This document shows positions 1-9,049 of a stretch of DNA of 64,000 bases, piece by piece. Numbering within the stretch: the stretch's first letter is position 1; every line of letters begins with the position of its first letter. Location of the stretch: the NCBI GenBank assembly GCA_902826815.1, contig CADEGF010000004.1, positions 1-64,000 on the forward strand, in the 5' to 3' direction. The notes beneath the pieces were generated by a model. That model saw only the letters and a list, made by a program, of their open reading frames with translations, made no database searches and was not told where the DNA came from. Origin of the DNA: an uncultured Mycobacteriaceae bacterium. Its GTDB lineage: Bacteria > Actinomycetota > Actinomycetes > Mycobacteriales > Mycobacteriaceae. The translations under genes were made by a program, and so were the position numbers.

Positions 1-836
1 TGGCCGGACGGGTAGAAGGCAAGGTCGCGTTCATCACCGGCGCCGCGCGCGGGCAGGGCCGCAGTCATGCGGTGCGGCTGGCAGAAGAGGGCGCCGACAT
101 CATCGCGATCGACATCTGCCGAGGGTTCGACGACTCGACGGCCCCCGCGGCCACCCCGGAGGATCTCGCCGAGACCGCCGACATGGTGAAGAACCTCGGA
201 AGGCGAATCGTCACCGACGAGGTCGACGTACGCCATTTTGACGCGCTGGCGGCCGCCGTCGACAGCGGCGTCGAACAACTCGGCCGGCTGGACATCGTGG
301 TCGCCAACGCGGGCATCGGCACCACCGGGGTGAAACTGCACAAGATGCGCGAGGACATCTTCGACGAGACCATCGACGTCAACCTCGGTGGTGTGTGGAA
401 GACGGTGAAGGCCGCAGTGCCGCATCTGCAAGCGGGTGGCCGCGGCGGATCGATCGTCATCACCAGTTCGGTCGGAGGTACCAAGGCCTACCCGCAAGTC
501 GGCCACTACATCGCGGCCAAGCACGGGGTGGTCGGGTTGATGCGCACTTTCGCCGTGGAACTCGGCCACCAGTCGATCCGCGTGAACACCGTCCATCCGA
601 CCCACGTCTGCACGCCGCTGCTGATGAACGAGCCCACCTACCGGCTGTTCCGTCCCGATCTGGAGAACCCGGGACCCGACGACCTCGCACCCATCTGCCA
701 GTCCTTCCACTTCCTCCCGATCCCGTGGGTGGAACCGGTCGACATCAGCAACGCCGTGCTGTTCCTGGCGTCCGACGAAGCGCGCTACGTCACAGGTGTC
801 ACCCTGCCCGTGGACGCAGGCAGCCTCCTGAAGTAG
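1..836 (+). CDS. Mycofactocin-type short-chain dehydrogenase/reductase (5' end cut by one base)
   Basis: NAD(P)-dependent short-chain dehydrogenase of about 278 residues. The window opens with TG GCC GGA, so the start codon is cut by a single base and the protein is otherwise complete. A Rossmann glycine motif TGAARGQG lies near residues 12-19, NAG appears in the ANAGIG segment, and the catalytic YIAAK motif places Tyr170 and Lys174. The long insert after the second strand (ICRG...PEDLAET) is typical of the family whose NAD is bound tightly and recycled by the peptide redox cofactor mycofactocin; this subfamily call is family knowledge, not proven here. It ends 7 nt before a P450 gene, so the two are likely cotranscribed and may act on the same alcohol or sterol-like substrate. 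The substrate is unknown. Confidence 0.88.
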   Translation, partial: AGRVEGKVAFITGAARGQGRSHAVRLAEEGADIIAIDICRGFDDSTAPAATPEDLAETADMVKNLGRRIVTDEVDVRHFDALAAAVDSGVEQLGRLDIVVANAGIGTTGVKLHKMREDIFDETIDVNLGGVWKTVKAAVPHLQAGGRGGSIVITSSVGGTKAYPQVGHYIAAKHGVVGLMRTFAVELGHQSIRVNTVHPTHVCTPLLMNEPTYRLFRPDLENPGPDDLAPICQSFHFLPIPWVEPVDISNAVLFLASDEARYVTGVTLPVDAGSLLK

Positions 837-843
837 GGAAACC

Positions 844-2055
844 ATGACTACCTCTGAGGGCACCGTCGACTCCGCCGTTTACTACGACCCCTACGACCTC
901 GAGATCGCAGCCAATCCGTGGCCGACCTACGCGCGACTGCGCGAAGACGCGCCGATCTACTACAACGAGCGCTACCGGTTCTGGGCGATCTCGCGGCACA
1001 GCGACGTGGAGTCCGCCATCGCGGACTGGGAGACGTTCTCGAATTCGCGCAGCGACATCCTCGAGCTCGTCAATTCCGAGTTCGACATGCCCAAGGGCGT
1101 GATGATGTTCGAGGATCCGCCGGTGCACACCATGTTGCGTGGGTTGATGAGCCGTGTGTTCACCCCCCGTCGGATGGCGGAGATCGAGGATCAGATCCGG
1201 CAGTTCTGCGTCAATTGTCTTGACCCGCATATGGGTTCGGATGGTTTCGACATCGTTGCCGAGCTGGCGTCGATGATGCCGATGCGGGTGATCGGCATGT
1301 TGCTCGGCATTCCGGAGTCCGACCAGATCGCGGTGCGCGATGCCAACGATGCCAACCTGCGCACCAAACCCGGCGCCCCGATGAAGGTGGCCAAGGCCGA
1401 CAAGATCGCCGACGGTGCCATCTATGCCGACTACGTGGAGTGGCGTTCGCACAACCCGTCCGATGACCTGATGACCGTCCTGCTCAACATGGAGTTCACC
1501 GACTCCGACGGCGTGACCCGCAAGCTGCACCGCAAGGAGATCCTGCATTACGTCCAGGTGGTCGCGGGCGCGGGCAACGAAACCACAGGCAGGTTGATCG
1601 GCTGGCTGGCAAAGGTACTCGCGGAGCACCCGGATCAACGGCGCCAGATCCACCAGGATCGATCGCTTTTGACCCGCGCAGTCGACGAGACCCTGCGCTA
1701 CGAGCCGACCGGTCCGCACGTCGCCCGCTATACGCTGCGGGACTTCGAGATGTACGGCGCGACGGTGCCTGCGGGAAGCGCTGTGCTGCTGCTGTTCGGC
1801 GCGGCCAATCGCGACCCGCGGCGCTACACCGACCCCGATGACTTCAACATCCACCGCGACAACATCAGCCATCTGACCTTCGGCAAGGGGGTGCACTACT
1901 GCCTCGGCGCCAACCTCGCCCGGTTGGAGGGCCGGGTGGCACTCGACGAGTTGCTGAACCGGTGGCCCGAGTGGGGAATCGACTACGACACCGCGGTGCC
2001 GGCCCCGACGTCGACCGTTCGGGGATGGGAAAGGCTGCGTGTCGTGCTGCCGTGA
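844..2055 (+). CDS. Cytochrome P450
   Basis: Soluble bacterial cytochrome P450 of 403 residues, normal length for the class. The I-helix oxygen-activation motif AGAGNETT is near residues 241-248, the K-helix ExxR motif is Glu282-Arg285, and the heme-ligand loop FGKGVHYCLG puts the proximal cysteine at about residue 353. The acid before the I-helix threonine is Glu and is preceded by Asn. ATG at 844 follows the dehydrogenase stop after 7 nt with GGGAAACC upstream, which suggests a two-gene operon. P450 plus mycofactocin-type SDR is a recurring oxidative pair in mycobacteria: hydroxylation, then alcohol oxidation. I cannot assign a CYP family number or substrate from sequence alone. A ferredoxin is not encoded next to it. 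Confidence 0.93.
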   Translation: MTTSEGTVDSAVYYDPYDLEIAANPWPTYARLREDAPIYYNERYRFWAISRHSDVESAIADWETFSNSRSDILELVNSEFDMPKGVMMFEDPPVHTMLRGLMSRVFTPRRMAEIEDQIRQFCVNCLDPHMGSDGFDIVAELASMMPMRVIGMLLGIPESDQIAVRDANDANLRTKPGAPMKVAKADKIADGAIYADYVEWRSHNPSDDLMTVLLNMEFTDSDGVTRKLHRKEILHYVQVVAGAGNETTGRLIGWLAKVLAEHPDQRRQIHQDRSLLTRAVDETLRYEPTGPHVARYTLRDFEMYGATVPAGSAVLLLFGAANRDPRRYTDPDDFNIHRDNISHLTFGKGVHYCLGANLARLEGRVALDELLNRWPEWGIDYDTAVPAPTSTVRGWERLRVVLP

Positions 2056-2120
2056 CCGGCCGCCAAAGGTAGGGAAACACCCTATATCTGGGCAAATTCA
2101 GCCGCGATAGCGTCGGCTCC

Positions 2121-3209
2121 ATGAGGTCGACTCTCGCCGCGCTTGGCGTGATTGCTGCAACGTGTCTGGCGTGTGGGTCCCACACGGTGTCGAGCCAAGG
2201 GCCACCTGCGATCCCGCCCGGATCGCAGACCGGTGGTGCGAGCGCAGCCCCCGCGACGGGGGGCGTTGCGTCGGGATCCGACCAGCCATCCGATCAGCCA
2301 TGGACGGTGGACGTGTCGGGAGCCGCCAAGTCCGACCGCAGTGATGCGATTCTGCAGGCCCTCACCGACGCGGGCGGCTGGGGCAACGACAACGTCCTGC
2401 AGACCGATTTCTCGATCTCGATCTTCAACGCAGACAGCGGCACTCCGCGGATGGATGTGGTCGGTATCGAGGACTACTGCGGCGGCGGTCCGGACTGTGA
2501 CAGCGTTCCGGCGCAGATGCCGGTGCCGGCAGACGCCAATATCGAAGGCTCGCAGGACCTCTCCTGCGACATCTCAGGCAATACCGAGGGACAGGGCGAT
2601 TGCCACCTGCTTGTGGCGGATCGCGACGAGCAGAAGCTCTACGAGCTCTACCAGGCCAACAAGTCCGGTGACAGCATGACGACACAGGCGATGTTCATCT
2701 GGGATCTAAGCAAGGCGTATCCCGAGAATCTGCGTGGCGACCAGTGCACCAGTGCCGACGCCGCAGGATTCCCGATCGCCGCCATGACTCCAACCGCCGA
2801 CGAAGTAGCCTCCGGCGCAGTGAATCACGCGCTGCGCTTCATTCTCCCGAATGACCGGATGAAGGCCGATGTCTACGTGCATCCGGCGACGCATGCGGGC
2901 GGACCGGAGAGCTCGACGCCCGACGCGCCGCCATACGGCGTTCGGTTCCGGTTGAAGCCCGACTTCGACGAATCCGGCTACTCCGATTCCGAGAAGGTGA
3001 TCCTCAAGGCGCTGAAGACGCACGGCATGTTGCTGTCCGACGGTGGCGACATCGCGCTCACGTTCGCAGACGATCGCAACAACACGGCCAAGTGGGCGGA
3101 CCTGGGCATCGAGGCGCAGTCGTTCAACGACATCGGCGTCGACCAGTTCGAAGTCGTCGAGCTCGGCGACGAGATCCCGCTCACCTACGACTGCGTGCGT
3201 AACCCTTGA
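2121..3209 (+). CDS. Putative exported lipoprotein, function unknown
   Basis: Protein of 362 residues with a short hydrophobic N-terminus (STLAALGVIAATCLAC) ending in a lipobox-like cysteine at residue 18, followed by a Ser/Pro/Gly-rich linker and a globular acidic domain. This suggests an envelope lipoprotein, although the residues before the cysteine do not fit the lipobox consensus perfectly. The mature part has several cysteines (YCGGGPDC, LSCDISGNTEG, DQC, YDC) that could form disulfides outside the cell. ATG at 2121 follows a 65-nt gap after the P450 stop and may have its own promoter. I do not recognise a domain family. It ends only 8 nt before the convergent stop of the large regulator. 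Confidence 0.7.
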   Translation: MRSTLAALGVIAATCLACGSHTVSSQGPPAIPPGSQTGGASAAPATGGVASGSDQPSDQPWTVDVSGAAKSDRSDAILQALTDAGGWGNDNVLQTDFSISIFNADSGTPRMDVVGIEDYCGGGPDCDSVPAQMPVPADANIEGSQDLSCDISGNTEGQGDCHLLVADRDEQKLYELYQANKSGDSMTTQAMFIWDLSKAYPENLRGDQCTSADAAGFPIAAMTPTADEVASGAVNHALRFILPNDRMKADVYVHPATHAGGPESSTPDAPPYGVRFRLKPDFDESGYSDSEKVILKALKTHGMLLSDGGDIALTFADDRNNTAKWADLGIEAQSFNDIGVDQFEVVELGDEIPLTYDCVRNP

Positions 3210-3217
3210 CGACGGGC

Positions 3218-6010
3218 TCAGTGGCCGGGTTGGCCCATATGCCTTCCGAGTTCCGCACGTGAGTGGATGTCCAGCTTGCGGTAGATGCGGGCCAGGTTCG
3301 ACTCGACGGTCTTCGGGCTGATGAACAACGCGGCGGCAACGTCACGGTTGGTCATACCCGACGCCGCCAACTCGGCCACCCGCTGCTCCGATGGGCTGAG
3401 GCTGGACATCCTGCGGGTGCCGACGTCGGCGCGGGCGAGCTCGGCGCGGGCCCGGTCGGCCCACAACGGAGTGTTGAGATCCTCGAACGTTTCCAGCGCC
3501 TCACGCAGAGTCGTTGCGGCTTGGTCCTTTTGCCGCTGTCGACGCTGTAGCTGGCCGGCCAGCAGCTGGGTGCGGGCACGTTCGAACGGCATGGGCAGCC
3601 GATCATGTTCGGTGAGCGCCTGTACCACAACGCGGTTGGCGCCGTCGACATCCCCCCGTGCGGCGAGCAGCATCGCCCGGCAGCGCGCGCCGACGGCCTT
3701 CATCCACGGCCGGTCGAGCCGCTCGCCGTTCCGCTCGAGCAAGGCGATCATCGGTTCGGCCTCCGCCAGCCTGCCCAGGTGGATCAACGCCTCCGCGGCG
3801 TCGGGTACGTATGACGCATTGATGATCTCGGTCGAATCCGGAAACGCCTCAAGCATCGGCATCAGCGGCGCGGCGGTGGTCAACACGGCTTCGTAGTTGC
3901 CAAGCGAGAGCTCCAGGAAGCCGAGCGCCACCACCGGCCACTCGCCGAGCCTGCGTGATCCGCATCGTGCGCTGGCCGCAAGCGCCTCGGTCACAGCGTG
4001 ACGTACCGTGGGCTCGTCGCCTGCGTACGCGGCGACGGTGGCTCGCACTGTCAACGCGACCGACAGTGGCAGGTCGCCGTTGAGCTGGTGGGCCCGCTCG
4101 ACGTTGTCCTCGGCGATCAGGGTGGCGTCGGCCATCTCCCCGCGCCAGATGTCGATCAGCACCGAGTGGAAGTCGATGAATGAAAGTTCGCCTTCCTCAC
4201 CATGATCGATGCATCGGCGGCGAATCTCCCGCATCTCCTGATGCGCCAGGTCCAGCTCGCCGGTCCAGGCGAGCACCAGCGCACGTTGGACCCGCGGGCT
4301 GAACGCGGACGAGACATCGGCGTCGCGGTCCTCCAGCTCGGTCGCCCGTTGGAGACTGCGCGAGTCGAGGCCGTCGCCGCGCATGAAATGCAGTATCACC
4401 CGCATGCCGAGCGCCTGGCTGAGAGCGTGCGGATCGCCGAGCTCGGTGGCACTCGTGACAGCCTCTTCGATGTGCTGCACCGCAAGCTGCATGCGTCCCG
4501 CGTTGACCGATGCGAACGACAACGACACCAGGATCGCGACCCGCTGAGCGAGTTCGTCGGCGACATCGTCGAGAGCCTGTTCGAGTAGGTCCGCGGCTTC
4601 GTCGAAGCTGTCGTTCAGCGACGCGACGAGGGCAAGCAGGGTGTGCGCCTCGGCCCGCCTCGGTCCGGCCTCGAGACGCTCGATCGTGTCCTGCAGCAGT
4701 ACCCTGGCCCGCGCGGGCTCGCCCGCATCGAAATGATGTGCGGCCGAGAGGATTCGGCGCTCCGGAGTGCCGCCTCCGAGCCCGATGGCCAGGTCGAGCA
4801 GCTCGGCGGCGGCGGCAGGCGCACCGCGGCTGCGTGCCATATCGGCCGCCTCGTCGAGGGATGCCAGCGTGAGTTCGTCGCCATGGGTGGCCGCCATCGC
4901 GAGATGCCTGGCCTTCAGCTCGGGTTCGTCGACGATCTCGGCCAGCCTGCGATGCATCGACCGGCGACGGGCGGGCGTGGCGTCGGTGTAGAAGCCTCTG
5001 GCCAACAGGGGGTGTGCGAATCGCAGCCGGTGGCCGTCTATCCCGACGATGCCGTTGGCCTCGACGTCCTCGAGTTGCGCGACGACATCTTCTGCGTCGA
5101 TCTCGGTCGCCCTGGACACCAACTCGACGGTCGGCGTGGCGTGGCATGCCATCGCAAGCAGCACATCGCGCGCGGATTCGTCGAGGCTGCCGATTCGGGC
5201 CCTGACGAGTTCGGTGAGCGTCATCGGCAACGGCAGGTCGGTGCTTCTGACTTCTCCGTCCATCGCACGCGCCAGCTCCAGGGCATAGAACGGGTTTCCT
5301 CCCGAAACCTCTTGTATGCGAACGATTGCCGGTCGCGATAGCGAACGCCCGAGTCGTTGGGTGATGACGGCGTTGAGGCCGCCGAGGCTCAGCGGCCGGA
5401 TATGGAGGCGCTGGACACCGTCGGGCTGGGGTAGCTGCAGCCAGGAAGCCGCGCCGCCGCCGTCATCGGGATCGGGATCGGTCCGGACCGTGCCGAACAC
5501 CCCGACCGGCGCGGAGAGCCTGCGCACCGCGAACGCGATGACGTTTCGGCTCGACGGGTCGAGCCATTGCAGATCGTCTATCGCCACCAACACCGGCGTC
5601 TTCTCGGCAAGGAGTTCGACCACCGAAAGGAAGCCCGCGCCCACAGCGCGTTGGTCGGTGGTCAGGTCCTCTGACTCCGCCTGCAGCAGAACACGATCTA
5701 TCGCGAGCCGCTGCGGTCTCGGTAGGTCGGCGAGCACCGAGGAGCCGACGCCGGAAAGGATGTCGGCGAGTGAGGCATACGCCAGCACAGATTCTGCCTC
5801 AGCAGGCCTGGCGGACAGCACAAGGAAGCCACGCTCCTCGGCCGACTCCACTGCGGACAGGCACAGCGTCGTCTTGCCGATGCCGGGTTCTCCCTCGGCC
5901 ACCAAGCAGGCGGGTCCGGTAGCTGCGGCGCCGAGAAACGCCGCAACCGCTCGGCCCTCCTCGGGTCGACTCACGACGCGACTGGGCACGCGCTCAGTAT
6001 CGCAAGACAT
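3218..6010 (-). CDS. Large ATPase LuxR-family transcriptional regulator (LAL type)
   Basis: Regulator of 930 residues, the usual size for MalT-like LAL proteins. The N-terminal AAA/NACHT-like ATPase has a Walker A motif GEPGIGKT at residues 40-47 and a Walker B-like segment VLVAIDDLQWLD. A long helical TPR-like middle probably forms the ligand or partner sensor. The C-terminus is a GerE/LuxR helix-turn-helix beginning LSPSEQRVAELAASGMTNRDVA and ending in SPKTVESNLARIYRKL. Such proteins activate transcription after binding ATP and an inducer. The inducer and targets are unknown; no operator is evident around the gene. It is transcribed alone, convergent with the lipoprotein gene and divergent from the GtrA gene. 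Confidence 0.92.
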   Translation of the reverse strand: MSCDTERVPSRVVSRPEEGRAVAAFLGAAATGPACLVAEGEPGIGKTTLCLSAVESAEERGFLVLSARPAEAESVLAYASLADILSGVGSSVLADLPRPQRLAIDRVLLQAESEDLTTDQRAVGAGFLSVVELLAEKTPVLVAIDDLQWLDPSSRNVIAFAVRRLSAPVGVFGTVRTDPDPDDGGGAASWLQLPQPDGVQRLHIRPLSLGGLNAVITQRLGRSLSRPAIVRIQEVSGGNPFYALELARAMDGEVRSTDLPLPMTLTELVRARIGSLDESARDVLLAMACHATPTVELVSRATEIDAEDVVAQLEDVEANGIVGIDGHRLRFAHPLLARGFYTDATPARRRSMHRRLAEIVDEPELKARHLAMAATHGDELTLASLDEAADMARSRGAPAAAAELLDLAIGLGGGTPERRILSAAHHFDAGEPARARVLLQDTIERLEAGPRRAEAHTLLALVASLNDSFDEAADLLEQALDDVADELAQRVAILVSLSFASVNAGRMQLAVQHIEEAVTSATELGDPHALSQALGMRVILHFMRGDGLDSRSLQRATELEDRDADVSSAFSPRVQRALVLAWTGELDLAHQEMREIRRRCIDHGEEGELSFIDFHSVLIDIWRGEMADATLIAEDNVERAHQLNGDLPLSVALTVRATVAAYAGDEPTVRHAVTEALAASARCGSRRLGEWPVVALGFLELSLGNYEAVLTTAAPLMPMLEAFPDSTEIINASYVPDAAEALIHLGRLAEAEPMIALLERNGERLDRPWMKAVGARCRAMLLAARGDVDGANRVVVQALTEHDRLPMPFERARTQLLAGQLQRRQRQKDQAATTLREALETFEDLNTPLWADRARAELARADVGTRRMSSLSPSEQRVAELAASGMTNRDVAAALFISPKTVESNLARIYRKLDIHSRAELGRHMGQPGH

Positions 6011-6200
6011 TTTGCTGGACGCGGCTCAGATTGGCATATTGACGCCCCTATCCATTCAGCGAACGGGCGAGCAGCGTTGCCGAGCAACGATTTCGCATCC
6101 CGCCTGCCGCAGCGCAGCCTGGAGTTGGCCGGCTGCTCACGTACCGGATACCCGACCATGGCACCGTGGCCGCGTGCGGGTCGAACCGCTTCGGAGCCGA

Positions 6201-6647
6201 ATGGGCCTTGCCGAGCGCTTTCACCAGTTGTGCGTCGCGGTTGTGGCGCGTCTGCCGTTCGGACTCAAAGCAGTAGTGGCGCCAACTGTTCTCGGCTTCG
6301 CGTTGATCAACAGCTTCACGTTCGGCGTCGACCTGCTACTACTTTCGGGTCTTCATGCGGCGCTCGGGATTCCGATTCCTGCGGCGGTGACAGTGGCGTA
6401 TGCGTGCGCGTTCACGCTGAGCTACTACCTGAACCGCACGATGAACTTTCAGTCACACACGCCCGTCGGATCGCAGTTCGCGGTCTACGTCGTGGTGGTC
6501 GTGGTGAACTACCTGGCGTTCATCCTCGGGGTGTCCAGCGCGCTCACCGCGCTCGGGGTGGACTTCCGGCTTGCGCGAGTCTTGGCAGGTGGCTGTGAAG
6601 CGATCTACATGTACAGCGCCATGCGATGGATCGTCTTCCGCCGCTGA
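6201..6647 (+). CDS. GtrA family membrane protein
   Basis: Small integral membrane protein of 148 residues with four predicted hydrophobic segments and the GtrA-type signature of a central pair of helices joined by SYYLNRTMNF. GtrA proteins are proposed to flip or organise polyprenyl-linked sugars for cell-surface glycan decoration; that role is family knowledge. ATG at 6201 is chosen because a GGAG sits 5-8 nt upstream; an in-frame GTG at 6174 would add nine residues. The frame is open far upstream, over the opposite-strand regulator, but that part has no membrane-protein character. No glycosyltransferase is adjacent, so its partner is unclear. It converges with the drug-efflux transporter gene. 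Confidence 0.85.
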   Translation: MGLAERFHQLCVAVVARLPFGLKAVVAPTVLGFALINSFTFGVDLLLLSGLHAALGIPIPAAVTVAYACAFTLSYYLNRTMNFQSHTPVGSQFAVYVVVVVVNYLAFILGVSSALTALGVDFRLARVLAGGCEAIYMYSAMRWIVFRR

Positions 6648-6708
6648 CCCGACGCGCACAGCAAGCACACGGAGAACTCGCAGCATTCGGGTCGCCGCAG
6701 CCCGAGCA

Positions 6709-7938
6709 CTAGCTGTTCGGGAAGCGCGCGTACTTACCGCGCTGCAGCGCTACGGAGGCGAGGATGAGCGCGGCGAACGCGACGCCCACTCCGACGTACA
6801 GCCAGCCGAGAGGGGCCTGCGAGTTCTCGGGCAGGTAGGCCATCAACGCCATCGCTGCGCTGACGATGAGGTAGCAGCAGGTGTTGACCAGCCCGCCGAC
6901 CAGGCCGATGTTGCGGCTGAACACACCCATCGCCAGCCCCTTGCTCTGGGGATCGAGTACGCCGATACCCACCAATGCAAGCGCGGCCCCGATGGTGATG
7001 GCCCAGGCGTTGACACCGATGACATCGGCAGAGATCGCCATCGTCAGGGCGCCGACGAAGAAGACGCTCCATGCGCCGAGTGCGAGGCGATGGGCGGTGG
7101 TGCGTTGGGCCAGCCCACCGCAGGCCAACTCGCCGACCAGGTTCGCGACCCCGACCGCCAAGGCGACCAAACCGTATGTGGCGGGCGAGAATCCGAGCTT
7201 CACCTGATAGAGGAACGGGCCGACGACACCGAAGACCATCTGTGCGGCGCCGATCAGGCCGAACATCACCACATAGATCACGAAAAGGCGGTGCCGCAGC
7301 GCCGTTTTGAGCACCCGTGCCGCCGAGCGCAGGTCCACCGGTGAACGCAGGTCCTCCTCGAGTGTCTCGGGAAGTGCTCTCACCACTACGAGTGCAATGA
7401 CCGCGGACAGCCCGGCCAGCAGTGCGAACACCAGACGCCAGGTGCCGAACTCCACGACGAATCCGCCCAGCGCAGGGGCGAATACCGGCGCCGAACCCCA
7501 TGCCGCGCCGCACAGCCCGAGCACCGAAACCAGTTTGGCGCCGCGGAAGCAGTCCGCGGCGATGGCCGCCGCGAGTAGAAGGCAGGCACTGGCGCCGATG
7601 CCCTGGACGAAACGAAGCACCAGAAGCTGCGTCAGGTTCTGTGCGAGGGCGCAGCCGATGCTCGTCACCACAAGCAAGCTGAGGCCGCCCAGCAGTATCC
7701 GCTTGCGCCCCAGGGCATCTGATAACAGGCCGAGTGGAATAAACGCGATGCTCAGGCCAAGCATGTAGGCGGTGACGGTGTTCTGCACCAACGCATTCGA
7801 AGCCCCGAAGTCGACTGCCATCTGTGGCAGGGCGGGTGTGTATGCGTCGAGCGCGATCTGGCTCAACGGGATCACCAGGAGCAGCACCGCGATGATGCGA
7901 CTGGCGGCTCGGTTCTCGACGGGTGCTTCGGTGTACAT
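6709..7938 (-). CDS. Bcr/CflA-type multidrug efflux MFS transporter
   Basis: Major facilitator superfamily protein of 409 residues with twelve hydrophobic helices. The loop after helix 2 has GLLSDALGRKRIL, the MFS motif A, and the segment before it (DAYTPALPQMAVDFGAS) fits the Bcr/CflA drug:H+ antiporter group, as does the PALGGFVVEFGTWR segment. Expected role: proton-driven export of drugs or other small molecules across the cytoplasmic membrane. It is monocistronic as far as can be seen. About 100 nt of GC-rich sequence separates its start from the end of the thioesterase gene upstream on the same strand. No regulator gene is adjacent. The substrate is unknown. Confidence 0.88.
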   Translation of the reverse strand: MYTEAPVENRAASRIIAVLLLVIPLSQIALDAYTPALPQMAVDFGASNALVQNTVTAYMLGLSIAFIPLGLLSDALGRKRILLGGLSLLVVTSIGCALAQNLTQLLVLRFVQGIGASACLLLAAAIAADCFRGAKLVSVLGLCGAAWGSAPVFAPALGGFVVEFGTWRLVFALLAGLSAVIALVVVRALPETLEEDLRSPVDLRSAARVLKTALRHRLFVIYVVMFGLIGAAQMVFGVVGPFLYQVKLGFSPATYGLVALAVGVANLVGELACGGLAQRTTAHRLALGAWSVFFVGALTMAISADVIGVNAWAITIGAALALVGIGVLDPQSKGLAMGVFSRNIGLVGGLVNTCCYLIVSAAMALMAYLPENSQAPLGWLYVGVGVAFAALILASVALQRGKYARFPNS

Positions 7939-8039
7939 GCACCGAACTATTCCGCCGCGGAACGCGGAGGTCTGTCCGCCGACCGGCTGGTCGGGGGCGG
8001 AATCGGGGGTGGGCCGATCGGTGGACAGCCCGCTGCGGG

Positions 8040-8855
8040 CTATCCGGGGCTACGCGCCGGGAATGGGTCGTTGCCGAAGTCGATCTGGGCGGCAGGGTTG
8101 GCGACGGCGGTCACCAGCGCCGAGCCGAACGCGCCGATGCGGTCGAACATCGTGGCGGTGCCGACCGAGATGCCGTCGGATGCCCAGTGCGAGTCGGCCT
8201 GTACGCCCATCCATTCGTCGACAGGCAGTCGGGCAAGCGCGACGGTCAGATCCCCGTTGATGTAACCGACGCCTGCCGAACCGAGGTTCGTGACGAGACT
8301 GGTGCCCTCGGCGACCATCGCGCCGCGGACGAAGGGCGTGTTGTCGTATCCCTCGACCACGTCGATCATCCGGTTGATGAACCGCTTGCGGGCGGTGTGC
8401 TGATGCTCGGCGATGCCCTTCGTCCAGCCGACGCCGTCGCTGCCCATGTAGGACAGCCCGACCCCGCCGAGTTCGTCCGGCCAGGAGAACTCTCCTGTCG
8501 ACGCCCACTCCTCACCGCGCGGTGCCTCCGACCGGCGGTAGGCCACCATCGTGGCGCGCACCACCGTGACGCCGTCCTGCACGATCTCGCATTCCGAATT
8601 ACGAACCCGGCGACCGTCCCTGATCAGCGTGACTCGCGTGGTCGTCGGCACGCCGCGGGCGGCCTTGAACAGGTCGACGGTCAGCCGGGCAGGCATGAAA
8701 TCGGGCAGCCCGAACTTGACCTCGAGCGCGCGTGCGGCGAGCCCGACCATCGCGGGGCCGTTGAGGTGATCGGGACCCCAGTGGCTCTGCGCATACTTCG
8801 TCGGCAGGTAGCGGTCCTCGCCCGCCGGGGTGAAATGTGCAGGACGGCTGCTCAT
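8040..8855 (-). CDS. Acyl-CoA thioesterase-like (double hotdog) protein
   Basis: Protein of 271 residues resembling mycobacterial proteins with an N-terminal acyl-CoA thioesterase domain and a C-terminal TesB-like half. Visible features are GPDHLNGPAMVGLAARALE in the first half (hotdog helix) and VDEWMGVQADSHWASDGISVGTATMFD in the second half, typical of the TesB C-terminal domain. Likely activity is hydrolysis of an acyl-CoA; chain length cannot be told. It faces the TerC gene across a 69-nt gap to the predicted riboswitch, so the two promoters are divergent. A small GC hairpin (AGCCCG-CTG-CGGGCT, 8027-8041) overlaps its end; without a T-run it is not a convincing terminator. Confidence 0.75.
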   Translation of the reverse strand: MSSRPAHFTPAGEDRYLPTKYAQSHWGPDHLNGPAMVGLAARALEVKFGLPDFMPARLTVDLFKAARGVPTTTRVTLIRDGRRVRNSECEIVQDGVTVVRATMVAYRRSEAPRGEEWASTGEFSWPDELGGVGLSYMGSDGVGWTKGIAEHQHTARKRFINRMIDVVEGYDNTPFVRGAMVAEGTSLVTNLGSAGVGYINGDLTVALARLPVDEWMGVQADSHWASDGISVGTATMFDRIGAFGSALVTAVANPAAQIDFGNDPFPARSPG

Positions 8856-8924
8856 CGGGGCATCGTCGCACAGGCACCGAACCTTCCGAGTTGGGCATAT
8901 CCCACAGGCATCTGACAGACTGAA

Positions 8925-9023
8925 GCCGAGGGGAGTATTCCTTCGCCGCGGAGTTCGTCATCACGTCGACTGTCATCAGACGACCGGCCCGCGGGCCGAG
9001 CGGTCGGCGGAAGAGACCTCGGC
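8925..9023 (+). promoter_or_regulatory. Probable yybP-ykoY (manganese) riboswitch upstream of TerC
   Basis: The leader of the TerC gene carries the hallmarks of the yybP-ykoY aptamer. A perfect 7-bp P1 stem is formed by GCCGAGG (8925-8931) and CCTCGGC (9017-9023). The conserved loop GGGGAGTA follows on the 5' side and the partner element AGAGACC (9012-9018) precedes the closing strand. GTCATCACGTCGAC lies between them. In known members these two loops dock around Mn2+. The class is typically found ahead of manganese exporters including TerC/Alx-type proteins, which matches the gene here. The aptamer ends 26 nt before the ATG, so control of translation initiation through the GGAGG at 9037-9041 is plausible. 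Confidence 0.78.
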
Positions 9024-9049
9024 CGTTTTGGCGACCGGAGGCACCGTAG

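Noticed and set aside
5316-6200. Long plus-strand open frame extending the GtrA gene upstream to 5316
   Set aside because: It runs antisense to the conserved ATPase of the LuxR-type regulator, has Ser/Arg/Ala-rich composition and no membrane character; GGAG before ATG 6201 fits a short GtrA protein.
8027-8041. AGCCCG-CTG-CGGGCT hairpin as a terminator of the thioesterase gene
   Set aside because: Short stem overlapping the stop codon with no T-run on either strand; common in GC-rich DNA.
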